DNA of 64,000 nt from Paenibacillus sp. FSL H7-0331 (GTDB lineage: Bacteria; Bacillota; Bacilli; Paenibacillales; NBRC-103111). Positions 17,133 through 24,668 of the stretch are shown here, one piece after another. The position numbers were made by a program, and so were the translations under genes. The stretch spans positions 310,001-374,000 of the forward strand of contig NZ_MRTH01000001.1 in the NCBI RefSeq assembly GCF_001956045.1, given 5' to 3'. Positions within the stretch are counted from its first letter, which is position 1. Each line of letters opens with the position of its first letter. The notes under the pieces were generated by a model. That model was not told the DNA's origin. It saw nothing but the letters and a program-made list of their open reading frames with translations, and ran no database searches.

Positions 17133-17819
17133 ATGATAAATCACACTATTAAAGTCCTGCTTGCCGAGGATCATTCACTGGTTCGCAGCAGCCTGCAGGA
17201 AATCCTGCAATCGAATTCGAAGTATGAGATTATAGCCTCTGTTGCGAGCAGTGAAGAGGCTCTGAGTGCTCTCCAGAACAGCATTATTGTGCCGGAGCTT
17301 TGTATTCTGGATATTCAAATGCCTGATATGGATGGAATTGAATGCACCAAAGCGATCAGAGAACTATATCCTCAAATGAAAATTATTTTGCTGACTGCTT
17401 TTGATCACGATACTTATATGGAGGAGGGTGCCATTGCCAGGATCAATGGGTATCTGCTCAAGGATATGAATGTCGAGTCCTTTTATCGATCGGTTGACAT
17501 GGTCATGGAGGGCCAGTTTGTGGCACCGCTCAAGCTGATCAACAACATATCCAGCAGACTCACCCAGCTTAGAGAACTTGAAAAAAACACAACCATCAAC
17601 GATCTGAGCAAGTTGTTATCCAAGCATAGCTCTTCACTCGATGACAAAGAGCTGGAAATAGTCAGGCTGATTTGGCAAGGCTGGAGTAACCGGATGATCG
17701 CTGAGGATCTGTATATTACCGAAGGCACTGTCAAAAATTATGTATCGCGCATGTACCGTAAGCTAAGCATCAACACACGTTCAGAGCTTTTACAAATATT
17801 AGCTGTAAAGCAGGAATAA
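17133..17819 (+). CDS. NarL/LuxR-family response regulator
   Basis: This 228-residue regulator has a receiver domain (5-125) with the acidic pocket AEDH, phosphoacceptor Asp60 in ILDIQMPDMDG and conserved Lys in YLLKDM, and a C-terminal LuxR-type helix-turn-helix (about 165-225) with LDDKELEIVRLIWQGWSNRMIAE. The ATG at 17133 is the first possible start after an in-frame stop, but its ribosome-binding site is poor (AAGGA 17 bases away), and the AAAAAGGAG farther upstream is too distant. It is divergent from the sensor kinase at 14999-17008, its probable partner. NarL-type regulators usually pair with HisKA_3 kinases, so the pairing is a little unusual. An acidic small protein follows on the same strand. 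Confidence 0.88.
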   Translation: MINHTIKVLLAEDHSLVRSSLQEILQSNSKYEIIASVASSEEALSALQNSIIVPELCILDIQMPDMDGIECTKAIRELYPQMKIILLTAFDHDTYMEEGAIARINGYLLKDMNVESFYRSVDMVMEGQFVAPLKLINNISSRLTQLRELEKNTTINDLSKLLSKHSSSLDDKELEIVRLIWQGWSNRMIAEDLYITEGTVKNYVSRMYRKLSINTRSELLQILAVKQE

Positions 17820-17911
17820 TCGCACTTGTAGATTTGGAACAAGCTGTAATCAGAATGTAATCCAAATTTAACAATCATACCCATATATCGACAGCTACTG
17901 CAGAACCTCCC

Positions 17912-17920
17912 TGCTATAGT
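17912..17920 (+). promoter_or_regulatory. Extended -10 promoter of the acidic small-protein gene
   Basis: TGCTATAGT is an extended -10 element 44 bases before the start codon; no good -35 is seen at 16-18 bases. Just downstream GCTTAG-CTCAG-CTAAGC (17930-17946) forms a hairpin in the 5' leader, close to the ribosome-binding site. Confidence 0.5.
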
Positions 17921-17963
17921 AGTAGTAGGCTTAGCTCAGCTAAGCACAATTGGAGGGATACAT

Positions 17964-18200
17964 ATGAGTGAAGTTGAAAACGAAGCGATTGTGGTTGACG
18001 AAGAGGCAACAGCTGCAGAGGCATCGGAGGAAGCAGTAGGCGAAGCCGAGGTTGAGGCAGAGGACGTCCAGGCTGAAGCTGAAGAGGAAGAGGCCGTTGA
18101 GGAGGAAGAATCAGACGACGAGGAGTCTGAGGAAGCGGATGGGGAAATTTCCGATTCAGCGGAAGAAGCTGACGATATCGTCACCGAGCCTGTGGAGTAG
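17964..18200 (+). CDS. Very acidic low-complexity small protein
   Basis: This 78-residue protein has 30 Glu and 8 Asp and no Lys, Arg, His, Cys, Phe, Tyr, Trp or Leu. The rest is mainly Ala, Val and Ser, so it should be disordered with a net charge near -38. It looks like a true gene: GGAGGG stands 7 bases before the ATG, an extended -10 promoter precedes it, and a strong intrinsic terminator follows 23 bases after the stop. It has no signal peptide or membrane segment. It lies between the response regulator and spoIIIAH and has no counterpart in the Bacillus order. A nucleic-acid mimic, a chaperone-like acidic tail or a metal-binding role are only guesses. No family recognised. Confidence 0.75.
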   Translation: MSEVENEAIVVDEEATAAEASEEAVGEAEVEAEDVQAEAEEEEAVEEEESDDEESEEADGEISDSAEEADDIVTEPVE

Positions 18201-18223
18201 CACTTATGTATTATTTTTACGCG

Positions 18224-18252
18224 AAGAGTCCGACCCGTCGGACTCTTTTTTT
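18224..18252 (+). terminator. Intrinsic terminator after the acidic small-protein gene
   Basis: AAGAGTCCG and CGGACTCTT form a perfect 9-bp stem with a six-base loop, running into TTTTTTT. It supports the preceding ORF as a separate transcription unit. Confidence 0.9.
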
Positions 18253-18349
18253 GCAACCGCTTCCTACAATTGAATTGGCTGGCTAAGATATGCGCTGAGT
18301 CAGCTTCTATATGAGCCTGATTATTTTATGCTCAGCACTTTTCAATCGA

Positions 18350-18407
18350 CAAAAAACCAACAAAGAAGCGAAGGATACGACAATCCTTTTCCGCTTCTTT
18401 GTGGTTT
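18350..18407 (-). terminator. Terminator of the spoIIIA operon
   Basis: On the minus strand a long, near-perfect stem (ACAAAGAAGCG paired with CGCTTCTTTGT, extended by AAGGAT/ATCCTT with a small bulge) is followed by TTGGTTTTTTG. It begins 41 bases after the spoIIIAH stop. Confidence 0.88.
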
Positions 18408-18447
18408 CTCATTGATCTAAATCGAGTTTGTAGTTGTCAGGATCCCC

Positions 18448-19335
18448 TTAAGGTACAAATTGCACAACTATTTTATCAGCCGCAACGTTCATTTCCTGCA
18501 TAACCTTATCAATAATGCTGACTGCCTGGCTTTTTTCCAACTTATTGCTTTGAACAGTGACCCTCCATTTACTGGCTTCCTCCGTAATCACGGCTTGCGG
18601 GAATTCCTTCATTAATGTATCTTCCAGGTTGGTCACCTTGGCCTCTTGATCTTGGAGCTTTCTCAGCTCTGCTTCTGCATTCGCTGCGGCTGTGGCGGTC
18701 TGCTTCGGATCAGCCAGAATCGTCATCCATTTCTCGGTCAGCTTGGCAAGCTCCTCATTACGTTTCAGCCCAAGACCTGCAAAATAGTCGCTGCCTGACT
18801 TGACCTGTGTCATGACCTGCTGCAGCACTTTAGCATCCTCTGCACTCACCGCTTCGTTTGCTTTGACAGTAGGCTGTGCAGTAGCTGCACTGGCTTGGGT
18901 TGTACTTTTTGGATCTTTGGCTGCTGCTCCGCTGCTTGCTTTAGGATCGGCAGCAGCTGGCGTCGTTGCTTTGGTTGTTGGCGCAGCTGGAGTTGCTGAA
19001 TTCGCTGTAGGTGCGGCTGGGGTTGCTGGATTGACCGTAGCGTTCGTCCCAGCACTTGGAGCTGTATCCGTTTTGGCAGCTGCCTGAGGCGTAGTTTTGG
19101 ATTCAACCGGCTTGACGTTCAGATCATTGGTGTTGATGACGATTTCCTTGGCGGAAAGTCCAGTTGTGCTGTCAGTTCCTTTGGCTGTACCATTTGTTGG
19201 AGTACCCGTTGTTGCTGCACCTGTTGATGTAAACTCAAGCTTGCTGACGTCTTCTGTAAACAAATAATAAGCAGATAACACGACCATCAGACTGAGCATG
19301 GATACCAACCAAATTGTTTGTCTTTTTGAGTTCAT
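18448..19335 (-). CDS. spoIIIAH: Stage III sporulation protein SpoIIIAH
   Basis: SpoIIIAH is the mother-cell half of the SpoIIIAH-SpoIIQ channel linking mother cell and forespore. The 295-residue product has one transmembrane segment (about 8-25), an extended extracytoplasmic linker (about 35-160) rich in Ala, Thr and Pro with repeated TPAAPT blocks, and a C-terminal ring-building domain (about 165-295) related to YscJ/FliF modules. B. subtilis SpoIIIAH has 218 residues, so the linker is roughly 75 residues longer. The ATG at 19335 has GGAGG 7 bases upstream, at the edge of a double-hairpin element that fills the gap to spoIIIAG. It is last in the operon, before a strong terminator. Confidence 0.94.
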   Translation of the reverse strand: MNSKRQTIWLVSMLSLMVVLSAYYLFTEDVSKLEFTSTGAATTGTPTNGTAKGTDSTTGLSAKEIVINTNDLNVKPVESKTTPQAAAKTDTAPSAGTNATVNPATPAAPTANSATPAAPTTKATTPAAADPKASSGAAAKDPKSTTQASAATAQPTVKANEAVSAEDAKVLQQVMTQVKSGSDYFAGLGLKRNEELAKLTEKWMTILADPKQTATAAANAEAELRKLQDQEAKVTNLEDTLMKEFPQAVITEEASKWRVTVQSNKLEKSQAVSIIDKVMQEMNVAADKIVVQFVP

Positions 19336-19342
19336 TGTTTTG

Positions 19343-19418
19343 CCTCCTAAAAGTTTTTGCGCCAGCAAAAACTGGCTTCGTAAGCTTTACTGAGTTTTCG
19401 TAGAAAACCTGACGTCTA
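19343..19418 (-). repeat. Tandem hairpin-Shine-Dalgarno intercistronic element, copy 2 (spoIIIAG/spoIIIAH)
   Basis: On the minus strand the element runs from the spoIIIAG stop (19416-19418) to the GGAGG of spoIIIAH. The first unit has a GTTTTC-GTA-GAAAAC type stem (19394-19408). The second has TTACGAAGCCAG followed by the stem AGTTTTTGC with GCAAAAACT (19352-19373). Compared with copy 1 the stem bases differ on both sides and pairing is kept. The first unit is the more degenerate, lacking a clear TTACGAAG start. Confidence 0.75.
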
Positions 19419-20048
19419 TTGTTTACGGGGGAGTATGGAAATACGGTTGGCAGGAACGTCCAGCCCTCTCTCCACAGCCTCGGTCATCATTTTTTTGACG
19501 GTCAGATTTTCGGCTCCCTTGGCCACAACGACAACGCCTCTGATTTTGGGCTTGATCGTTTTGGTCACAAGCGGCTGTTTCCCCCCTGAAACCTCGTAGA
19601 TGACCACTTCCCCACTTCGTGTGACATCACTGATATGGCGGGTTGCACCATGCTGATCCTTCTCATTTGTTACCTGCTGGGTATCCTTCGTATTGCGCTC
19701 GACAGCAATTTCCTCGGTAGAATCAATCGTTACCAATACCTCCACCTCACCCACACCGACAATTTTGCTCAACAACTCCTTCAGCTGTGATTGGTAGGCT
19801 TCCTCATATTCACGAAAGGTGCTCCGTTCCTTGCTTGAGGAACCAAATACAGGCTTGGCTGTCTCTGTAGGAGAAGCTCGGCCTTCCCCGATAGGATCCA
19901 CATCCTTGACATGAATAAAAGAATTAAGCACCATACACGCCGCTCCCACCAGCCCAAGCAGCAGCAGCCAGCGAAATGTCTGTATTCGTTTGGTTCCATT
20001 CGGCCCACCACCGAGCCATTTCTCGATCCATTTCATCAGACTTCCCAT
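19416..20048 (-). CDS. spoIIIAG: Stage III sporulation protein SpoIIIAG
   Basis: SpoIIIAG forms a large ring in the intermembrane space of the forespore channel complex. The 210-residue product has one transmembrane segment (about 27-47) and a C-terminal ring-building domain with YQSQLKELLSKIVGVGEVEV and, after an inserted Lys/Gln-rich segment, VVVAKGAENLTVKKMMTEAV. The ATG at 20048 follows GAGGAGGTGG; a longer frame from 20171 would overlap spoIIIAF and lacks a site. It lies 68 bases after spoIIIAF. Confidence 0.94.
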   Translation of the reverse strand: MGSLMKWIEKWLGGGPNGTKRIQTFRWLLLLGLVGAACMVLNSFIHVKDVDPIGEGRASPTETAKPVFGSSSKERSTFREYEEAYQSQLKELLSKIVGVGEVEVLVTIDSTEEIAVERNTKDTQQVTNEKDQHGATRHISDVTRSGEVVIYEVSGGKQPLVTKTIKPKIRGVVVVAKGAENLTVKKMMTEAVERGLDVPANRISILPRKQ

Positions 20049-20116
20049 CGGTTCCACCTCCTCCTGCACCCTTCCCTGATTGAATGAATGCCCGCCGTTC
20101 TGATTAACCTGATCAG

Positions 20117-20977
20117 CTAAAGCTTTTCCCCTGTAACCTCTACATCTATACGGTCCTCCTGAACCTGCCACGTCTTGCTGAGCAGCATGCGGATTTGTGA
20201 TTGCTGCTGCTCAAAGCCGGTACTTGGCTTCGGCTTCTGTTTATTCCCTGTAGAGCCGTTAGCTTTTACTGCTTTACTATCTGTCTGCCTGTTGTCTCCT
20301 CCTCCCAATGAGATACTATCGATCTGACCACTGCTCGCTTCTATCGAAATATCTACGGGCTTAACAGGTTCTACCTGAAAGGTGTTAACCGTCTGCGTCT
20401 GCATCTTGGATGGGACCGAAGCCGGTCGATAAGCGACTTGTAAACGGATGCTGCGGATTTGCATCTGTCCGTTTGCATCCTTACCGGTTTCCAGCTTCAA
20501 ATCCCCTACCTTAAAATCCGGCGTTTGTTCAATATTTTGTTTCATTAAAGTAATGATTTGCTGCTGCATCAGCTTCTGGGAGCGCTCCTCCTGCTGCATT
20601 TTCAGTGTTTCCGCCTGCTGTTGAATACTTCCGAGTGTCTGCATGCTGCCGGCCGACCCTTGTGTCTGTAACTGCTGCAATGTTTGTCCCGGACCTCCTG
20701 CTTGCGACGCTGGCGATGAAGCCTGGAAAACTGGCAAGGCCGCTCCCGATGCCGAATTGTCTTGAAAAAGCGATTGTGCATGGCTCAGCATGAGATCAAC
20801 GGAGGTCGACTTTTGAAACAAGGAAAAAAGCGGTTGAAGCAGGGTGAGCAAAATAAAAAGGCTGATGACTGTTTTCACATAACGCTGCATCGTCTGATTC
20901 GGCAGCAGGATGTCCACAAAAGTCGCGAGCAGGATCACCATAATGATCGATTTCAACCAATCGGAAAGCCAGCCCAT
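20117..20977 (-). CDS. spoIIIAF: Stage III sporulation protein SpoIIIAF
   Basis: SpoIIIAF is a membrane component of the SpoIIIA-SpoIIQ complex with a ring-building-like soluble domain. The 286-residue product has two N-terminal transmembrane segments (about 8-25 and 36-55), a Gln/Ser/Ala-rich stretch (about 75-140, with repeated QQ and a predicted coiled coil), and a C-terminal domain containing KVGDLKLETG and the end segment MLLSKTWQVQEDRIDVEV. The B. subtilis protein has 206 residues; the extra 80 are in the Gln-rich insert and a charged stretch before the C-terminal segment. The ATG at 20977 follows GGAGGGA. Confidence 0.93.
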   Translation of the reverse strand: MGWLSDWLKSIIMVILLATFVDILLPNQTMQRYVKTVISLFILLTLLQPLFSLFQKSTSVDLMLSHAQSLFQDNSASGAALPVFQASSPASQAGGPGQTLQQLQTQGSAGSMQTLGSIQQQAETLKMQQEERSQKLMQQQIITLMKQNIEQTPDFKVGDLKLETGKDANGQMQIRSIRLQVAYRPASVPSKMQTQTVNTFQVEPVKPVDISIEASSGQIDSISLGGGDNRQTDSKAVKANGSTGNKQKPKPSTGFEQQQSQIRMLLSKTWQVQEDRIDVEVTGEKL

Positions 20978-21016
20978 CCTATTCCCTCCTCTGTCATCCC
21001 TATCTGCGTGCGACGA

Positions 21017-22303
21017 TCATCGCATCATCACAGAAAGATTGCCTGCTGCTATAAGCATCGTAATTGCCAGAAAAAACATCAATCCAACCACGGCCAAGGC
21101 GGCAAAAACATAAATCAGGCTTTTTCCTATCGTATCCAGACAAGCAATGATAGGACTATCCCCAAGCGGCTGCATGACGGCTGCTGACAGGTTGTATATC
21201 AAGGCTAACGCCATTATTTTCAATGCAGGAAAAGCACACAAAATGAGCAGGATAACCAGTCCGACAAGTCCCACAGCATTCTTAACCAGTAGTGAAGCGC
21301 CTATTACCGTCTCCGAGGCGTCCGAGAACATTTTACCTACGACAGGTACGAAGTTCCCGGCAATATATTTGGCTGTGCGGATTGTGACTCCGTCCACGAT
21401 GGCGCTGCCTGCCCCACGAACTGAAATGACTCCGAGAAATACGGTAATAAAGACTCCAAGACACCCCACACTTATCATTCTGAGCAGGTTAGCCAGCTGG
21501 GTTACCTTGTATTTGTCAGACAAGGAGCTAACAATATGCAGCACGGCTGAAAAGAACAGCAGCGGGAATACAATCAGATAAATGCCCGTCCCAACTGCGT
21601 GGATCATAAATACGATTAACGGGTGCAGGACAGAAACGGAAACCATATTGCCCATCGAAGCCAGCAGTGTTAGCAGAAGCGGGACTATCGCGATCATAAA
21701 ATGGATCATCTCGCTGATTGCCGCATTCGCATAACCGATGGCAACCGTGAAGCTGTTAACAGCCATGATCATCAACACCATAAAAACGATCGCGTACGCC
21801 ACTTTACTGACGTTGTTTTTTTCAAAGGAGCTCTGCAGTGTCTCGAGCAGCATACTGAATATGGATAACACGACGATGGACGCCAGCAGCTTGCCATTAT
21901 ATACGAGCTCATGGAAGAAATAACGAAAAATACCGGATAAGATCGTACTCATCTGAAAATCCTTGGCCCCGGTCAACAGCTCGTTAAAGGTCGGTGTCTT
22001 GCTTTCCGGAAAGTAACCTCCATACGTTTGCATCAGCTTGGTCCAATACTGCTCAACGGGATCGGTTTGCAGCCGTTCGGCCTCTTCCTTGATGATTTGC
22101 TCGACCGGACCAGCAGCTTCAACTTGATCTGTACCTGCTGTCACATTCGTAAATCCAATGCCACCCAGCCCCCCTATGAACAGGTACAGGAAGCATACCA
22201 GCAGCAGCCAACCCCGTTTGATCCCCAATTTGTTTCTGTCTCCATAAAGGGTAGCTGTAAGCGGTGTGGAGGTATATCGTTTCCAAGTCTTGTAGGGCAT
22301 CAT
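21017..22303 (-). CDS. spoIIIAE: Stage III sporulation protein SpoIIIAE
   Basis: SpoIIIAE is the large polytopic membrane protein of the SpoIIIA complex. The 428-residue product has an N-terminal hydrophobic segment (about 30-50), an extracytoplasmic stretch with VEQYWTKLMQTYGGYFPES, and about seven membrane segments in the C-terminal two-thirds. The ATG at 22303 is preferred because the only ribosome-binding site (AGGAG) directly abuts an upstream ATG at 22312 and is 9 bases from this one. The preceding spoIIIAD stop is 33 bases away. Confidence 0.93.
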   Translation of the reverse strand: MMPYKTWKRYTSTPLTATLYGDRNKLGIKRGWLLLVCFLYLFIGGLGGIGFTNVTAGTDQVEAAGPVEQIIKEEAERLQTDPVEQYWTKLMQTYGGYFPESKTPTFNELLTGAKDFQMSTILSGIFRYFFHELVYNGKLLASIVVLSIFSMLLETLQSSFEKNNVSKVAYAIVFMVLMIMAVNSFTVAIGYANAAISEMIHFMIAIVPLLLTLLASMGNMVSVSVLHPLIVFMIHAVGTGIYLIVFPLLFFSAVLHIVSSLSDKYKVTQLANLLRMISVGCLGVFITVFLGVISVRGAGSAIVDGVTIRTAKYIAGNFVPVVGKMFSDASETVIGASLLVKNAVGLVGLVILLILCAFPALKIMALALIYNLSAAVMQPLGDSPIIACLDTIGKSLIYVFAALAVVGLMFFLAITMLIAAGNLSVMMR

Positions 22304-22336
22304 TAGCTTCATCTCCTGGAACCATGCGACTTTAAG

Positions 22337-22726
22337 TTAGGCTGGAAGCAGCTTCACGACCGTTTCTATAATGACGGATACGATGGGAATCGCCATCACC
22401 ATAATTAATACTTTGCCGGATAGCTCGATCTTGGAGGCAATCGATTCCTGACCCGCGTCTCTAACAATCTGGGCACCAAATTCGGCAATGTAGGCAATTC
22501 CTACAATTTTGAGAATAGTTTTAAGGAAAATCATATCTATGCTGGCTTTAGTCGCTAAATCCTCCAGTACCTGAATGACCGTTGATATTTTGCCGATAAG
22601 AAACAAAAAGATGGTGATGCCCGTAAACGCGACGATCAGAAAAGCAAACATCGGCTTTTGCTCCTTGATGATCAGAACGAGAACGGTGGCGAACAGGCTC
22701 AGGCCCACTATTTGTATGATCTCCAA
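22337..22726 (-). CDS. spoIIIAD: Stage III sporulation protein SpoIIIAD
   Basis: SpoIIIAD is a small polytopic membrane protein of the feeding-tube complex, paralogous to SpoIIIAC. The 129-residue product has about four hydrophobic segments (3-19, 27-47, 60-80, 105-125). It starts with TTG at 22726 after an AGGTGA site spaced six bases. It lies ten bases after spoIIIAC. Confidence 0.93.
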   Translation of the reverse strand: MEIIQIVGLSLFATVLVLIIKEQKPMFAFLIVAFTGITIFLFLIGKISTVIQVLEDLATKASIDMIFLKTILKIVGIAYIAEFGAQIVRDAGQESIASKIELSGKVLIMVMAIPIVSVIIETVVKLLPA

Positions 22727-22736
22727 GACGATTCAC

Positions 22737-22940
22737 CTACTGGAATAAGAAAATAGTTTTGATTTCCTTGAACAGGCTGTCCAGCATTCTGACAACCATA
22801 AACAGCACGACAACAAATCCGATTAATGTTACCCAATGCGCCATATCTTCTTTGCCCATTTGCTTCAGTACGGTGTGAATCATCGCGATAATAATTCCGA
22901 TTCCGGCTATCTGAAATATCGCACTCACGTCAACGTTCAT
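22737..22940 (-). CDS. spoIIIAC: Stage III sporulation protein SpoIIIAC
   Basis: SpoIIIAC has 67 residues and two transmembrane segments (about 5-25 and 36-54, the latter VTLIGFVVVLFMVVRML). It is paralogous to the first half of SpoIIIAD. ATG start at 22940 with GAGGTG upstream. Member of the spoIIIA operon required for sigma-G activity in the forespore. Confidence 0.93.
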   Translation of the reverse strand: MNVDVSAIFQIAGIGIIIAMIHTVLKQMGKEDMAHWVTLIGFVVVLFMVVRMLDSLFKEIKTIFLFQ

Positions 22941-22985
22941 TCACGGCACCTCACCTCTAACCTGTAAACCCTTGATCCCATCCCT

Positions 22986-23504
22986 CTAATACATCAATAT
23001 GACGACCAGCGCTCCCATCAGCAGCCCAAGGCTGCGCCACATTCCTTCATACCTTTTGCGTTCCTCCACTGCCGTTTCGAGTTCACCCTGCAGCTGTTGA
23101 ACCGCCAGTCGGATATGCTTGACCTGATCGGCGCTGTCCGATAGTCCTAGTGTGCTCCCCAGCTGACTGAGAATTTCCTGTTCACCCGTTTTTAACACCG
23201 TATATTGCCAATGTTCAGCTATCGCTTGCTGCCATATGTGCTGTACTGTCCGACCTGCAGCTACTTTCAATTGTTCTGCGGTATAGCGGAACAGATGACT
23301 GACTGGTTGCGGGCAGGCGTTTGCGACCTGCAGCAGTGCTTGAGGTAGCGGGGTCAAGCCATAGGTCATTTCTGTTTCCAACCGCTGCAAGGATCGGATC
23401 AGATCGGAAATTTGCCTGGGTCTTCGCGAAAATCGTTGTGCCTGATAAAAACCGAATAACGTTGCCGACAGCATAATCATCATGGCTCCCAGCAGCTTCA
23501 GCAT
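22986..23504 (-). CDS. spoIIIAB: Stage III sporulation protein SpoIIIAB
   Basis: SpoIIIAB resembles GspF/type II secretion inner-membrane proteins. The 172-residue product has N-terminal and C-terminal hydrophobic anchors (about 2-20 and 153-171) around a helical cytosolic domain with RRPRQISDLIRSLQRLETEM and TPLPQALLQVA. Its ATG overlaps the end of spoIIIAA by seven bases, implying coupled translation. Confidence 0.93.
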   Translation of the reverse strand: MLKLLGAMMIMLSATLFGFYQAQRFSRRPRQISDLIRSLQRLETEMTYGLTPLPQALLQVANACPQPVSHLFRYTAEQLKVAAGRTVQHIWQQAIAEHWQYTVLKTGEQEILSQLGSTLGLSDSADQVKHIRLAVQQLQGELETAVEERKRYEGMWRSLGLLMGALVVILMY

Positions 23505-24559
23505 AAGGTGATCCCTGACGGTTGACCTGAGCGTGTGGTCATTGTTCGTTCCTGATCAACAGCGACTGTGAGAGCATGACTGCCTTTGGTGGAAGTATTC
23601 AATCTTCGCCCTTGACCATCGTAGATACCTTCCAGTGCTCCTACACTCGATTGATTGCTCAGCACAACGATCCTCTTAAAAACCTGATCATGGAGCAATT
23701 CCTTTAATACGGGCCTTCTTGAAATATCGTCATAATTCAAACCATGTGCGGTGGCCATCACGGCGATACCGGCATGAATCGCTTCATGGATAGCTGCTGC
23801 ATCTTCAGGTCTGCCAATCTCGTCCACTATCAGCAGTTCTGGAGACATGGATCGAATCATCATCATCATCCCTTCTGCCTTTGGGCAGCCATCCAGCACA
23901 TCCGTACGCGGACCCAGTTCAAAGCGCGGCACTCCACGGACGCATGCGGCGATCTCAGATCGCTCGTCCACGATTCCTACCTTGTATCCCCGTCGAAGTG
24001 CCGAGCCGCTGCCAGTAACGGGACCCCTGCTGATAATCCTTGCCAAATCACGAATCAGGGTCGTTTTCCCCTGCTGAGGCGGGGATACGATCAAGGTATG
24101 AAGAATAGAGCCTTGTCCTGTTGAATCGGTCACATAAGGTAAAATTTGATCGCCGCAGCCCTTATGCTCCTTGGCAACCCGGATATTGAAAGAGCTGATG
24201 TCCTTCAGCAGCCTGACCTTGCCCTGCTCCAGCACTGTCCGCCCAGCCAACCCGATGCGGTGCCCACCCGCAACCGTAATAAAGCCTCTTCGCAGCTCCT
24301 CCTCAAAGGTATACAGCGAATGCTGCGTCAACATCTCCAGCAGCGCGGCGCAATCCTCTCGATTCGGCCTATAAGCCTCAGCTGGATCGTTAGTTAGTCC
24401 GCCTGTCTGTGAAACAAAGCTGTATTGCCTTCCCCAGCCAATCTCAAGAGGGCGCTGCTCGCGAACCCGAATTTCTTGCAAATCCTGTACAATTTGAGAG
24501 GGTAGCGCTGCTAGTCTTTGACGTAATGAAACTGAAAATAGCTGAAGTAGTGACTGCAT
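23498..24559 (-). CDS. spoIIIAA: Stage III sporulation ATPase SpoIIIAA
   Basis: SpoIIIAA is a secretion-type ATPase thought to drive the SpoIIIA-SpoIIQ channel. The 353-residue product has an N-terminal KH-like region with QDLQEIRVREQRPLEI, a Walker A segment SPPQQGKTTLIRDLA, the segment VGIVDERSEIAA, and a Walker B/Asp-box region LLIVDEIGRPEDAAAI followed by MATAHG. The ATG at 24559 follows AAGGGGAT; an alternative further upstream is not supported. At 353 residues it is longer than the 307 of B. subtilis, mostly by a C-terminal extension rich in Ser/Thr/Arg. Transcription is predicted from the sigma-E promoter at 24637-24664. Confidence 0.95.
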   Translation of the reverse strand: MQSLLQLFSVSLRQRLAALPSQIVQDLQEIRVREQRPLEIGWGRQYSFVSQTGGLTNDPAEAYRPNREDCAALLEMLTQHSLYTFEEELRRGFITVAGGHRIGLAGRTVLEQGKVRLLKDISSFNIRVAKEHKGCGDQILPYVTDSTGQGSILHTLIVSPPQQGKTTLIRDLARIISRGPVTGSGSALRRGYKVGIVDERSEIAACVRGVPRFELGPRTDVLDGCPKAEGMMMMIRSMSPELLIVDEIGRPEDAAAIHEAIHAGIAVMATAHGLNYDDISRRPVLKELLHDQVFKRIVVLSNQSSVGALEGIYDGQGRRLNTSTKGSHALTVAVDQERTMTTRSGQPSGITLC

Positions 24560-24636
24560 CCACCCATCCCCTTCATTTAAAATGCAGTGAACCCACACTG
24601 CTGTTCGGTCAGATTATTCTTCCGTTCACTAAATTA

Positions 24637-24664
24637 TGTGTATGCTTGGCCCACTCAAATATGA
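24637..24664 (-). promoter_or_regulatory. Sigma-E promoter of the spoIIIA operon
   Basis: Minus-strand TCATATT (24658-24664) and CATACACA (24637-24644) are spaced by 13 bases, close to the mother-cell sigma-E consensus (kmATATT and CATACAnT). The -10 lies about 80 bases upstream of the spoIIIAA start, and the -35 falls just downstream of the yqhV stop. This agrees with known sigma-E control of spoIIIA in Bacillus. Confidence 0.75.
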
Positions 24665-24668
24665 CCAG

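Noticed and set aside
17126..17152. Eight-codon upstream ORF (ATG AGC ...) overlapping the response regulator start
   Set aside because: Poorly spaced ribosome-binding site and length that occurs often by chance.
18846..19106. Open frames on both strands opposite spoIIIAH
   Set aside because: They arise from the repetitive Ala/Thr/Pro codons of spoIIIAH; no ribosome-binding site or independent signals.
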